Assembly (NCBI GenBank): GCA_036267155.1
Contig: DATAWP010000082.1
Span: forward strand, 84,938 to 148,937
Direction of reading: 5' to 3'
Origin: PALSA-1353 sp036267155
GTDB taxonomy: Bacteria; Planctomycetota; Phycisphaerae; Tepidisphaerales; Tepidisphaeraceae
Length of the DNA stretch: 64,000 nucleotides
A program made the position numbers and the translations under genes. Below the pieces are notes generated by a model. That model searched no databases, was not told where the DNA came from, and worked only from the letters and a program-made list of their open reading frames with translations. Shown piece by piece: positions 8,364 to 16,198 of the stretch. Every line of letters begins with the position of its first letter. Positions within the stretch are counted from its first letter, which is position 1.

Positions 8364-8427
8364 ACTCGGTTCTCCAAAATCGCGATCCTCTTAATCATAC
8401 GCGCCAAGCGGCTAAAGTCACCCGGTG

Positions 8428-8498
8428 GGGAAGTGGTTAGTGATGAGTGGTTGGTGTTTTTCTGAAATTCACTAACCACCAACCACTAACCACTTCCC
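8428..8498. repeat. Long hairpin made of GTGGTTAGTG-type words, across the rlmB stop codon
   Basis: The left arm (8428-8456) and right arm (8470-8498) are complementary over 15 consecutive bases at their outer ends (GGGAAGTGGTTAGTG with its complement) and partly inside. Each arm is built from repeats of a TGGTTAGTG/TGGTTGGTG word. The right arm includes the rlmB stop codon at 8486-8488. It could end rlmB transcription before the WXG100 gene, but there is no U-tract. Confidence 0.65.
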
Positions 8499-9223
8499 AA
8501 CCCCCTCTGCCGATTCGCCTCCGCCAGAACCACCGCCGCGGCGTGGGACAGGGATAACGATGCCGTTCCCGGTTTCGTGGGAATCGAGACGATCCCGTTG
8601 CACAACCGCCGCACCGCGCCGGATAACCCGCGCTTCTCTCCGCCGATCGCCAGGATCACGCCCTTCGCCAAATCCACGTCGCAAATAGTCCGCCTTGCCC
8701 CCGCGACACAACCCAACAGACGTATCCCACGCGATTGCAAATCTTCGATTATTTCCGTGCCCTCCACCTGCACCAGCGGCAGCCGTTCGAACGCCCCGGA
8801 TGCCGGCCTGGCCACCTCGATCGGATCAAAATCCCACAGATGTTTTTTGATCAGCACGGCCACGGCCCCGAACGCTTCGGCGCTCCGCAGCGTGAACCCC
8901 AGATTCCTGGCATCCTCCACGCCCTCGATCAGCAACAGCAGGGGCGAAGTCTGCTTCTCCAGAATCTCCAATAAATCCGCTCCGGTGGTCCGGGGCTTGG
9001 CAGTGCACAAGGCCAGCACGCCGCCGTGGGTGGTCCCATGAGCCATGGAATCCAATTCGCGCCCGGCCACTTTTTTCACCGGCACCCCCGCAGCCAGCGC
9101 GGCTTCAAGCACATCCCGGATCTTCTCCGCGTGAGCGCCCTGATTCACGAGGATGACTTCAAACCTTCTCTGCCTCGCCGCCAGCGCGGCTAAAACGGAT
9201 TGCCGTCCTTCTAAATGCTCCAT
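8486..9223 (-). CDS. rlmB: TrmH/SpoU-family rRNA ribose methyltransferase (RlmB-like)
   Basis: This ~245-residue protein is a SPOUT-class 2'-O-methyltransferase, probably acting on 23S rRNA with S-adenosylmethionine. The N-terminal substrate-binding domain begins EHLEGRQSVLAAL. The catalytic half has LIEGVEDARNLGFTLRSAEAFG (motif 1 with the Asn-Arg pair), LAIGGEKRGLS (motif 2) and VSIPTKPGTASLSLSHAAAV (motif 3). The start at 9223 is preferred because GGAG lies eleven bases upstream and homologous sequence begins there; upstream ATGs at 9253 and 9385 have no ribosome site. It is divergent from mutL, with a repeat element between them. The exact target guanosine is inferred from the family. Confidence 0.85.
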   Translation of the reverse strand: MEHLEGRQSVLAALAARQRRFEVILVNQGAHAEKIRDVLEAALAAGVPVKKVAGRELDSMAHGTTHGGVLALCTAKPRTTGADLLEILEKQTSPLLLLIEGVEDARNLGFTLRSAEAFGAVAVLIKKHLWDFDPIEVARPASGAFERLPLVQVEGTEIIEDLQSRGIRLLGCVAGARRTICDVDLAKGVILAIGGEKRGLSGAVRRLCNGIVSIPTKPGTASLSLSHAAAVVLAEANRQRGLGSG

Positions 9224-9363
9224 GACTTTCACTTCTCCGCCCCACTGGTCCATAGCATATTCGCAGTACCGCAAATGAGCGACATGAATTATGTCCAGCG
9301 AGTCTGTGCGGAAAATCCTGACGAAACGGCACAATAAATGCAAAGAGTCTTGGCGACAGGTAG

Positions 9364-9448
9364 AAATCGGATGCACGCAGATCAATCAAATTCGGATTGT
9401 TTTACACCGGTGTGCTCCGATTTTTATTTGTGGCAAATGTATTTTCTT
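9364..9448. repeat. ~80 bp dispersed hairpin element, copy 1 (rlmB-mutL)
   Basis: This sequence aligns along most of its length with 32179-32260 between tsf and rpsB. Shared blocks include GATGCA.GCAGAT at the left end and TGTGGCAAAT at the right end, followed by TTTTCTT. Its ends form an imperfect inverted repeat around ATCGGATGCAC and GTGCTCCGAT, and ACACCGGTGT is a perfect inner palindrome. Confidence 0.6.
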
Positions 9449-9477
9449 CGCGGCTTCGCGGATATTTTGCGAATCGC

Positions 9478-9483
9478 TATAAT
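9478..9483 (+). promoter_or_regulatory. -10 box of mutL
   Basis: A perfect TATAAT ends eight bases before the GTG at 9491, so transcription would begin at about 9490 and the message would have essentially no leader. No good -35 box is visible. This position supports GTG 9491 as the start. Confidence 0.5.
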
Positions 9484-9490
9484 TGCCCCT

Positions 9491-11260
9491 GTGGCTCGAA
9501 ATCCAATCCAGCAATTGCCGGCGGCTTTGGTCAACCGCATCGCCGCGGGTGAGGTCATCGAACGGCCCGGATCTGTCGTCAAGGAACTGGTCGAAAATTC
9601 CATCGACGCTGGCGCCACGCACATCGCCGTCGAGGTCGAGGACGGCGGCCGAGCGCTGATTCGCATCATCGACGACGGCTGCGGAATCCCGGTGCGAGAG
9701 TTGCCGCTGGCTTTCGCTTCCCACGCCACGAATAAACTGCAGAGCGATGATGATCTGTTCCGCATCGCCACCATGGGCTTTCGGGGTGAAGCGCTGGCGA
9801 GTATCGGCGCGGTTTCGCAGACTCGGCTGCTGAGCCGGACGGCCGATGACGCGGTGGCATACGAAATCAATAATCACGGCGGACAGATCGATCAGGCCCA
9901 GGCGGCCGCAGGCAATCTGGGGACCGTCACGGAGGTTCGGAATCTTTTTTTTAATACGCCGGCTCGGCGGAAATTCCTCAAAGGGGGCGCGACGGAATTC
10001 GGGCATATCAGCGACGCCGTGATTCGGCTGGCAATCCCGCATCCGGACGTTTCGTTTCAACTGGTTCACAATGGCCGGAACGCTTTGGAACTGCCCGCCG
10101 CCGAGCCGCGCTCACGCTGGCTTGCGGCGTGGCCCGAGGATTTTGCCGATCTGTATCTTCCGCTGGAGGGCCGCGATGCGGAAATCTCGCTTGTCGGGTT
10201 GATCGGCTTGCCGGAACTCGCCCGGCCAGTGGCGAAGCACCAATTCTTTTTTCTCAATGGGCGGCCGATCCGTGACCGGTTCATTCAACACGCCTTGCGC
10301 GAGGCTTATCGCGGCCTCACCGAGCCGGGCCGGCATCCCGCAGCTATTCTCCTGCTCTCTTTGCCGCCGCAGGATGTCGATGTAAATGTCCATCCGACCA
10401 AGAGCGAAGTTCGCTTCCGGGACAGCTCGCGCATTCACGGTTTGGTCCTTTCCGCTGTTCGCGAAAAACTGCTCGGAAGCGATCTGGTTCCATCCGCCGT
10501 TCCGGCTCGGCAGTTTTCTGCTCCCATGGATGATCCCAATCGAGAGGGTTTACGGCAAAAGCTGGCGGATTTCTTCAAGTCCGCGATGCCGGAAGCAGCG
10601 CCCGCTCCGTTGCCCGCGCAACCCGAGATGCCTCCGGAATTATCTCAACCCGCACTTTCATCGCCTGCGCAAACTTCCGATCGCCGCGCTCCGGCCATTC
10701 AGCTTCACAACAGTTATCTCGTGGCCGAAAGCGAAGACGGTCTGATCATCATCGACCAGCACGCGCTGCACGAGCGGATCATGTATGAGGATTTGCTGGC
10801 CCGAGTCTCGCGCGGCCCGCTGGAAAGTCAGCGACTTCTGATTCCCCTCACGCTCCCGGCCAATGAACGGCAGCAGGAATTGCTCGAGCAGATTCAGCCG
10901 TTGCTGAATCGGCTGGGAATCGAGGCGGCCGCGATGGGGCCCGGCGCGGTGGCCGTTCACGCTTTTCCCAGTTTTCTCCAGCGGCTCGATCCGGTGGAGT
11001 TTCTACATGAAGTTCTGGAGCGCGGGGAGCAGGAAGCTCTGGATCTGAACCATGAGGAACTCCTGCACGAGATACTTGACATGATGTCGTGCAAGGCGGC
11101 CGTCAAAGCCGGCGATCCGCTGTCGCCCGCGGAGATCGAAGCCCTGCTGGCCCGGCGTCATCTCATCGACCGCAGCAGCAACTGCCCGCATGGACGACCC
11201 ACGACGCTGCGGCTGAGCCTTCGGGATTTGGAAAAGCAATTCAAGAGAACGGGGTTCTGA
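9491..11260 (+). CDS. mutL: DNA mismatch repair protein MutL
   Basis: This ~590-residue protein couples mismatch recognition by MutS to strand processing. The GHKL ATPase begins with LPAALVNRIAAGEVIERPGS; next come VKELVENSIDAGAT, DDGCGIP, and ATNKL followed by GFRGEALASIGAV, all near residues 10-110. The C-terminal dimerisation domain starts about residue 390 with LHNSYLVAESEDGLIIIDQH. Near the C-terminus, SCKAAVKAGDPLS and the CPHGRPT motif match endonuclease-type MutL proteins; DQHALHERIMYE is the partner motif. The frame is open upstream to 9338, but similarity begins near the GTG at 9491, which lies just after a TATAAT box. No mutS is in the window. Confidence 0.93.
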   Translation: MARNPIQQLPAALVNRIAAGEVIERPGSVVKELVENSIDAGATHIAVEVEDGGRALIRIIDDGCGIPVRELPLAFASHATNKLQSDDDLFRIATMGFRGEALASIGAVSQTRLLSRTADDAVAYEINNHGGQIDQAQAAAGNLGTVTEVRNLFFNTPARRKFLKGGATEFGHISDAVIRLAIPHPDVSFQLVHNGRNALELPAAEPRSRWLAAWPEDFADLYLPLEGRDAEISLVGLIGLPELARPVAKHQFFFLNGRPIRDRFIQHALREAYRGLTEPGRHPAAILLLSLPPQDVDVNVHPTKSEVRFRDSSRIHGLVLSAVREKLLGSDLVPSAVPARQFSAPMDDPNREGLRQKLADFFKSAMPEAAPAPLPAQPEMPPELSQPALSSPAQTSDRRAPAIQLHNSYLVAESEDGLIIIDQHALHERIMYEDLLARVSRGPLESQRLLIPLTLPANERQQELLEQIQPLLNRLGIEAAAMGPGAVAVHAFPSFLQRLDPVEFLHEVLERGEQEALDLNHEELLHEILDMMSCKAAVKAGDPLSPAEIEALLARRHLIDRSSNCPHGRPTTLRLSLRDLEKQFKRTGF

Positions 11261-11265
11261 CAACA

Positions 11266-11283
11266 TGGCGGCTGAAGCCGCCA
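11266..11283. terminator. Hairpin between convergent mutL and DUF2231 genes
   Basis: TGGCGGCT and AGCCGCCA form a GC-rich stem immediately after the mutL stop and 19 bp from the convergent gene's stop. It lacks a U-tract on either strand, so it is a possible two-way terminator at best. Confidence 0.4.
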
Positions 11284-11301
11284 AGCCACGCGGATGGCGG
11301 G

Positions 11302-13692
11302 TCAGTCGTCCAGCAGAAAGCGGACGACCTTCGGGGGCAGGAGCGAGGGTTTTATCGGGACTACGAAATCGACGACGATCATCTTGTTGCCGCGGCGGAA
11401 CTGGCCCCAGATTTTGTACAGGCCGGGCTTGGGAAAGATCGTGCCGAAAGGGATGTCGGGACCGGCGCGGGCGTCGGGCGTGGGGGAAAGCAGTTGTTCG
11501 GGATGGCAGTGCAGAAAGACCTGAGTGTCCTGGGAAATGACGACGCAATGAGCCATCGCGCCCATGAAGGGGCGAAGATCGTTCACGGGCCGGTCGTTCT
11601 GCATCAGCCGGAAAATAAAGTGCGTTTCGATTCCCGCCACTGGAGTGCGCGGCTGGAAGATCAATTGGGCGGTCATCGTCGGGTCGTCGGGAAGCGGCTT
11701 GGCCAGCGACGGGGACGGCTCAAGCGGATCGGAGCCCACCAAAAGCTCCGTTCGCGAATCGGCGGGGTGGACCGTCAGAGGCATGCGAAAAATCTGGGCG
11801 CGCTGGCCGACCGGGGTGACATCCGCGTAGAGCAAATAATCGCCGGGAGCGGCGAACGTGTACAGAAGCTGCAGCGAGCCATCCGGCTGGGGGAGGGGAT
11901 GTACATGATTGTACGTGGACAAGTCGGCCGAGACGATAATCAGGTGCATCGGATGTTCGTGAACGACCAGCAAGTGGCGAAAGAGTTGGCCGTGGTAGAG
12001 CGGCGTTAAGCGAAGGAGCACGGGTTTGCCGGCGACGGCGTTTGTGGCGTCGAGCCGCATGCCGTAGTCGGGAAGATGAAGGTAACTGGGCGGAGTCCAC
12101 CGGATGGGCATGAGCGTCATGCCGCAGATGGGACAAACACCGGGGTTGACGGAGATGATTCCGTCGTGCATGGGGCACTGATACCTGGCAAGTTCATTGG
12201 GCGGAACAGGGTTGATCAAATCGGAAACCCATGGATCGAAATATCCCATTTCCATGGATGAGCCGATGGGCAACGCGACGCGGGCGGAAAAAGCGGCGAT
12301 ATTTTTGAGGAAGGGCGCCACGGCGGAGAAATGCGAGGCAGGTTCGCGGCCGCCGTCGGATGTCATCGGGATGCCGATCTCGCTGTATCCGCGGGAGATC
12401 AGGAGGGTCAGCTTCGCCGTAGGCACTTTGACGGGCGTTTCGGCGTAGCGATCCTTCACGCAGATATCCAGGCGCTGGGTGGACGGATCGAAATTCAGTT
12501 GGGCACGGATGGGGCCAAAGGGCGCGATGGGGGCGTGAGGATCTCTCGTACCGTCGAGATGCACTCCCCAGCGGTTGTAGCTGCCGTAGCCGATGTACCA
12601 GGGCAGACCCTCGTTGTAGGTGATGAGCAGGACGGATTCGGTACACATCAGAACGGCGAAGAGTACGGCGAACGGCTTTTTGTAGCGCGGGACGGCATCC
12701 TGCAGGAGCCGGGCGGCGCCGATGCCCAGAGCGGTGACGCCCATGAAAATGTGGGCGATGTAGACGCCGGCCGCAACGTTGGCGTAGGGGGCGACGGTGT
12801 GAACGTGGGTGAAGAGCATTCCGCCACCGATGAGCGCCATCACGGCGATGACATTGGAAGGCGTGGCCATGCGCGAGGCGGTCGGGTTGTCCAGTTTGTG
12901 ACGGCCGCGGATTCGCCAGAGTCCGATGGCCCCTACCGTGGCCAGGATGATCGCCAAAGTCTTGTGCAATTGGACTTCGCGGTCGCGAAGCTGGCGCGGA
13001 TCGAACAGGCGATACAGATCGAGATCGGCGAAGAAAAAGAGACTGATTCCACCGACCAGGAGGAGCAAGGGACCGACCCATTTGAGCTTGTCGGCTTTTT
13101 TGGGGAAGAGCGCGTGGACGAACAGGGAACCAGAAAGCGCAAGCGTCAGCCAACCGGCGACGTGGTGCATCAGTTCGGAATATCGCAGGTTTTCGTCAGT
13201 TTGGCGGGTGGCCAGGGTGTTGAGATCGTGCAAGGACAGCACATCGTTGGCGCGGGCGCCTATGACGGCGGCACCGTAGTTGAACACGAGCTGTCCGCCG
13301 TAGTACCCGGTCATGACCAGAAAGCCATACCAGCCGAGCCCGATCAGGACGTAGACGGTGAGGGATTTGCGAGTGGTTTCGTTGAGGAAGAGGCGCCAAG
13401 CCATGAGAACGACGAAACCCCACGAGGCGATGTTAGCGAAGAGTTCGTGCCATTCGATGGGGTCTTCGGGGATTCCGGCGCGGGCTGCCCAGATTTCGGC
13501 GTAGATTCCGCAGATGAACGCGATCAAAAGAAAAAATGTTCCGGCGGCGGAGAGGGCCTTGCCGGATTTGTTGAACGCCGGGGAGCGGAAGACCAACCCG
13601 GCGAAATCGCATATCAGACCGGCAAGCAGCAGAACCAGCGGAAACTGAACAAGCTTGGGGTGAAGATCGCCGATGAATTGCCAGAATTGCAT
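11302..13692 (-). CDS. DUF2231 membrane protein fused to a heavy-metal-binding domain
   Basis: This ~796-residue protein starts with a DUF2231-type membrane region (WQFIGDLHPKLVQFPLVLLL) of about ten helices up to residue ~370, with several histidines in or near helices (LHPKL, WHELF, MHHVAGW, QLHKTL). After a periplasmic segment comes YQCPMHDGIISVNPGVCPICGMTLMP near residues 515-540, the CPMH...CPICGM pattern of the heavy-metal-binding domain found in copper-efflux CusB and CopA proteins. The C-terminal ~230 residues carry HPMHLIIVSADLSTYNHVHP, a histidine-rich module that often follows. It may sense or buffer copper at the membrane, perhaps with a redox role; this is inferred. The ATG at 13692 is chosen because the hydrophobic domain begins there. 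Confidence 0.7.
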   Translation of the reverse strand: MQFWQFIGDLHPKLVQFPLVLLLAGLICDFAGLVFRSPAFNKSGKALSAAGTFFLLIAFICGIYAEIWAARAGIPEDPIEWHELFANIASWGFVVLMAWRLFLNETTRKSLTVYVLIGLGWYGFLVMTGYYGGQLVFNYGAAVIGARANDVLSLHDLNTLATRQTDENLRYSELMHHVAGWLTLALSGSLFVHALFPKKADKLKWVGPLLLLVGGISLFFFADLDLYRLFDPRQLRDREVQLHKTLAIILATVGAIGLWRIRGRHKLDNPTASRMATPSNVIAVMALIGGGMLFTHVHTVAPYANVAAGVYIAHIFMGVTALGIGAARLLQDAVPRYKKPFAVLFAVLMCTESVLLITYNEGLPWYIGYGSYNRWGVHLDGTRDPHAPIAPFGPIRAQLNFDPSTQRLDICVKDRYAETPVKVPTAKLTLLISRGYSEIGIPMTSDGGREPASHFSAVAPFLKNIAAFSARVALPIGSSMEMGYFDPWVSDLINPVPPNELARYQCPMHDGIISVNPGVCPICGMTLMPIRWTPPSYLHLPDYGMRLDATNAVAGKPVLLRLTPLYHGQLFRHLLVVHEHPMHLIIVSADLSTYNHVHPLPQPDGSLQLLYTFAAPGDYLLYADVTPVGQRAQIFRMPLTVHPADSRTELLVGSDPLEPSPSLAKPLPDDPTMTAQLIFQPRTPVAGIETHFIFRLMQNDRPVNDLRPFMGAMAHCVVISQDTQVFLHCHPEQLLSPTPDARAGPDIPFGTIFPKPGLYKIWGQFRRGNKMIVVDFVVPIKPSLLPPKVVRFLLDD

Positions 13693-13702
13693 AGTTGTGG
13701 CG

Positions 13703-13740
13703 TCGAACCCGGCGACCTGCGATCGCCCGCTAAATAGTAT
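13703..13740. repeat. Dispersed GCACCG-type element, diverged copy
   Basis: TCGAACCC at 13703-13710 and CGCTAAATAGTAT at its right end match both ends of the copy at 16129-16166 in the same orientation and with nearly the same spacing. The middle (GCGACCTGCGATCGCC) is diverged. It lies directly upstream of the gene starting at 13692 and touches the stop of the RNase gene. Confidence 0.45.
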
Positions 13741-16106
13741 CAATCATAATCGTCCGGGATGGAATCGAGATCGCGAACATTGCCCGGCCGGAAAACCGGC
13801 TGCGGAGCGATCGGCTCGTCATTGACCAGATGACGATCGGCTGATCCGGTTTTGGTGAGCGTCGGCGCTTCGCTTGCCCTGGGACTCTCGTGGTGTGACG
13901 ACGAGGTGCTGGGCTGCGCGGGCGGCTGGCGCGTCTCGCTGGCCGGGCCGCGGCCACGGCGACCCCTGCCGCCACGACGACCACGACGACGATGTCCGGT
14001 GGGTTTGGGCTTCTGATCCGAATCTGGCTGCGCCGGCTCATGAGGCAGCGGTTCGGGCTCATCGAGCGGCAGTTGACTACCGTCGGGTTGATCCTGGAGA
14101 GGCGGTGGCTGGTTCAGCGGGCCGCGATCATTGCCGCGATTTCTTCCGCCACGGCCACGGCGTCCGCGCCGACGGCGACGGGGACGGTTGCCACCCGGTT
14201 CGTCGGCGTCAAATCCAGCGCTGGATGGCTGAGGTTCGGACGACTCGATCGGGGATTCGCCTTCGAGATTCGCCAACGGGGCCTCGGGGAATTCATCTGG
14301 GCCGGATTCCATGTTCGGAGCCGGGCGCTGCTCCGGTCGCGCATCCGAATCGGTGATTGCTTCGTCGCGGCGGTCCAACTCATCATCCACGTTGTCCATG
14401 TCGAACTGATCCTCGCCGTGCTCGGCCTGGGCCGAGCGAGGCGGCGGACGATCGGGGCGCTGCTGTTGGCCGCGGCGCTGGGAATCGTCGCGCGGTCCGC
14501 GACCGGAACGGATCCGACCGTCGTGGCGGCCTTGCCGGGCCGGCGGGTGCACGGCGCCCGGTGGAATCATTCCCAGCTCTGCCAGATAGACGTGCGAATC
14601 GCGCGCGTCGAACAGATCGAATCGAGCCTCGTCGAGGGCGACGGTGGCATCGGAGCGAATCACCACGCGCTTACCGAATTGCTCTTCGAGGTGGACGATC
14701 TGAGCTCGCTTGTTATTCTGCAGATAAAAGTTGACGTCGGGCCAAACGGTTATCTCGACGCGCGCGACCTTCAGATCGTTCATGGCGATGGCGAGGCGGC
14801 GCATCACGTCCAGGCCCATGCTCTCGGGAGTTTTGACGAGGCCGGCGCCTTTGCAGTGGGGACAATCGAAATAGATGGATCGCTTGAGGCTGGGGCGCAT
14901 GCGCTGGCGGGTCAACTCGATGATGCCGAACTGGCTCATGCGCAGGACCTTGGTCTTGGCGCGGTCTTTTTGGAAATTGGCGTGGAGGCGGGCCTCCAGT
15001 TCGCGGCGATGTCGCTCGTAGCGCAGGTCGATAAAATCGCAAATGATCACGCCGCCCAGATCGCGGAGGCGAAGCTGGCGAGGAATTTCATCCGCCGCTT
15101 CCATGTCGGTTTTGAACGCGGTGGTCTCGGCGTCGGCGTGCTCGCGGAACTTGCCGCTGTTGACGTCGATCGCGACGATCGCTTCGGTGCTGTCGATCAC
15201 GAGCGACCCCCCGGATGGAAGCGGAACGTGGCGGCTGTACATCAGCTCGATCTGCTGCTCGATGCCGTATTTATGGAACAGGGGCAACGGGTCTTCGTGA
15301 AGCTCCACGCGATTTTTGGTGCGGGGGTTGGCAAGCTTGACGACTTCCTTGACGCGCTTGGCGACTTCCTTGTCATCGACGATGATTCGGTCGATGTCGC
15401 TGGTGAAGACATCGCGGACGCTGCGGGTGACGAGATCGCCCTCGGTGTAGAGTTCCATCGGGCCGGGGCCGCTGTCGCGCTTCTTGACGAAATTCATCCA
15501 GAGGCGGGTCAGATAGGTGAGGTCACGCTGGATTTCGGTTTTGCTTTTGCCCACGCCGGCCGTGCGGATGATGAAGCCGACGTCCTTGGGCGGCTTGAGG
15601 GAATCGAGGATTCGTCGCAGCCGGCGTCGTTCTTCTTCGTCTTCGATTTTTCGGGAGACGCCCATCTGGGCCATTCCGGGCATCATGACCAGAATTCGGC
15701 CGGGGACGGAGAGATAGGTGGTGAGCGTAGGGCCCTTGGTGCCGATTCCCTCCTTGATGATCTGAACGATGATCTCGTCGCCGCGGCGGAGACAGCGTTG
15801 GATGGGCGGGCGATCGCGGCGGGCCATTTTGCGGCCGACGGATTCCTGCACGTCCGTGGCGTTCTGGCCGAAATAGGCCGGCAGCAGGTCGGAGATGTGA
15901 AGGAAGCCGTTGCGGCCCAGGCCGAAATCAACGAACGCCGCCTGGATGGACGGCTCAACGTTGGTGACCCGGCCCTTGTAAATGTTGCCGACGTGACTGG
16001 TGGAGCTGGTTCGCTCCATGTAAAGCTCTTCGAGCTTTCCGTCGTCAACCAGTGCAATTCGGCATTCCTCGCCCTGGGAGACGTTGATCAGCATTTCTTT
16101 TGGCAC
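13740..16106 (-). CDS. Ribonuclease E/G family endoribonuclease
   Basis: This 788-residue protein cuts single-stranded RNA in mRNA decay and rRNA maturation. An S1 domain lies near residues 35-125 (VGNIYKGRVTNVEPSIQAAF, GFLHISDL). The catalytic DNase I-like fold has the metal aspartates in VAIDVNSGKF and GVIICDFIDLRYE, and the zinc-link motif CPHCKGAGLV follows near 420-430. Residues after ~515 form a tail rich in Arg, Gly, Asp and Pro, including RRRRRGRRGRGGRNRG. Such tails bind RNA or degradosome partners in RNase E, so it is longer than classic RNase G (~490). It starts at GTG 16106 (AAGGA ten bases upstream); ATG 16094 is the alternative. Whether to call it rne or rng cannot be settled here. 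Confidence 0.9.
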   Translation of the reverse strand: MPKEMLINVSQGEECRIALVDDGKLEELYMERTSSTSHVGNIYKGRVTNVEPSIQAAFVDFGLGRNGFLHISDLLPAYFGQNATDVQESVGRKMARRDRPPIQRCLRRGDEIIVQIIKEGIGTKGPTLTTYLSVPGRILVMMPGMAQMGVSRKIEDEEERRRLRRILDSLKPPKDVGFIIRTAGVGKSKTEIQRDLTYLTRLWMNFVKKRDSGPGPMELYTEGDLVTRSVRDVFTSDIDRIIVDDKEVAKRVKEVVKLANPRTKNRVELHEDPLPLFHKYGIEQQIELMYSRHVPLPSGGSLVIDSTEAIVAIDVNSGKFREHADAETTAFKTDMEAADEIPRQLRLRDLGGVIICDFIDLRYERHRRELEARLHANFQKDRAKTKVLRMSQFGIIELTRQRMRPSLKRSIYFDCPHCKGAGLVKTPESMGLDVMRRLAIAMNDLKVARVEITVWPDVNFYLQNNKRAQIVHLEEQFGKRVVIRSDATVALDEARFDLFDARDSHVYLAELGMIPPGAVHPPARQGRHDGRIRSGRGPRDDSQRRGQQQRPDRPPPRSAQAEHGEDQFDMDNVDDELDRRDEAITDSDARPEQRPAPNMESGPDEFPEAPLANLEGESPIESSEPQPSSAGFDADEPGGNRPRRRRRGRRGRGGRNRGNDRGPLNQPPPLQDQPDGSQLPLDEPEPLPHEPAQPDSDQKPKPTGHRRRGRRGGRGRRGRGPASETRQPPAQPSTSSSHHESPRASEAPTLTKTGSADRHLVNDEPIAPQPVFRPGNVRDLDSIPDDYD

Positions 16107-16128
16107 GATAGATTTTTCCTTCGGCTGG

Positions 16129-16166
16129 TCGAACCCGCGGTACTTTGCACCGCCGCTAAATATATT
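16129..16166. repeat. Dispersed GCACCG-type element upstream of RNase E/G
   Basis: The block begins TCGAACCCGCGG and continues with TACTTTGCACCGCCGCTAAA, then TATATT. GCGGT and ACCGC around a seven-base loop can pair. Its closest match is 25491-25526; related copies lie at 13703, 33476 and 60236. Confidence 0.6.
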
Positions 16167-16198
16167 GGGGGATTCTGTGCGCGGGCACGAACCGCCAT

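Noticed and set aside
12331..13737. Open frame antisense to the DUF2231 protein gene
   Set aside because: The real gene has membrane and metal-site motifs; this frame has none.
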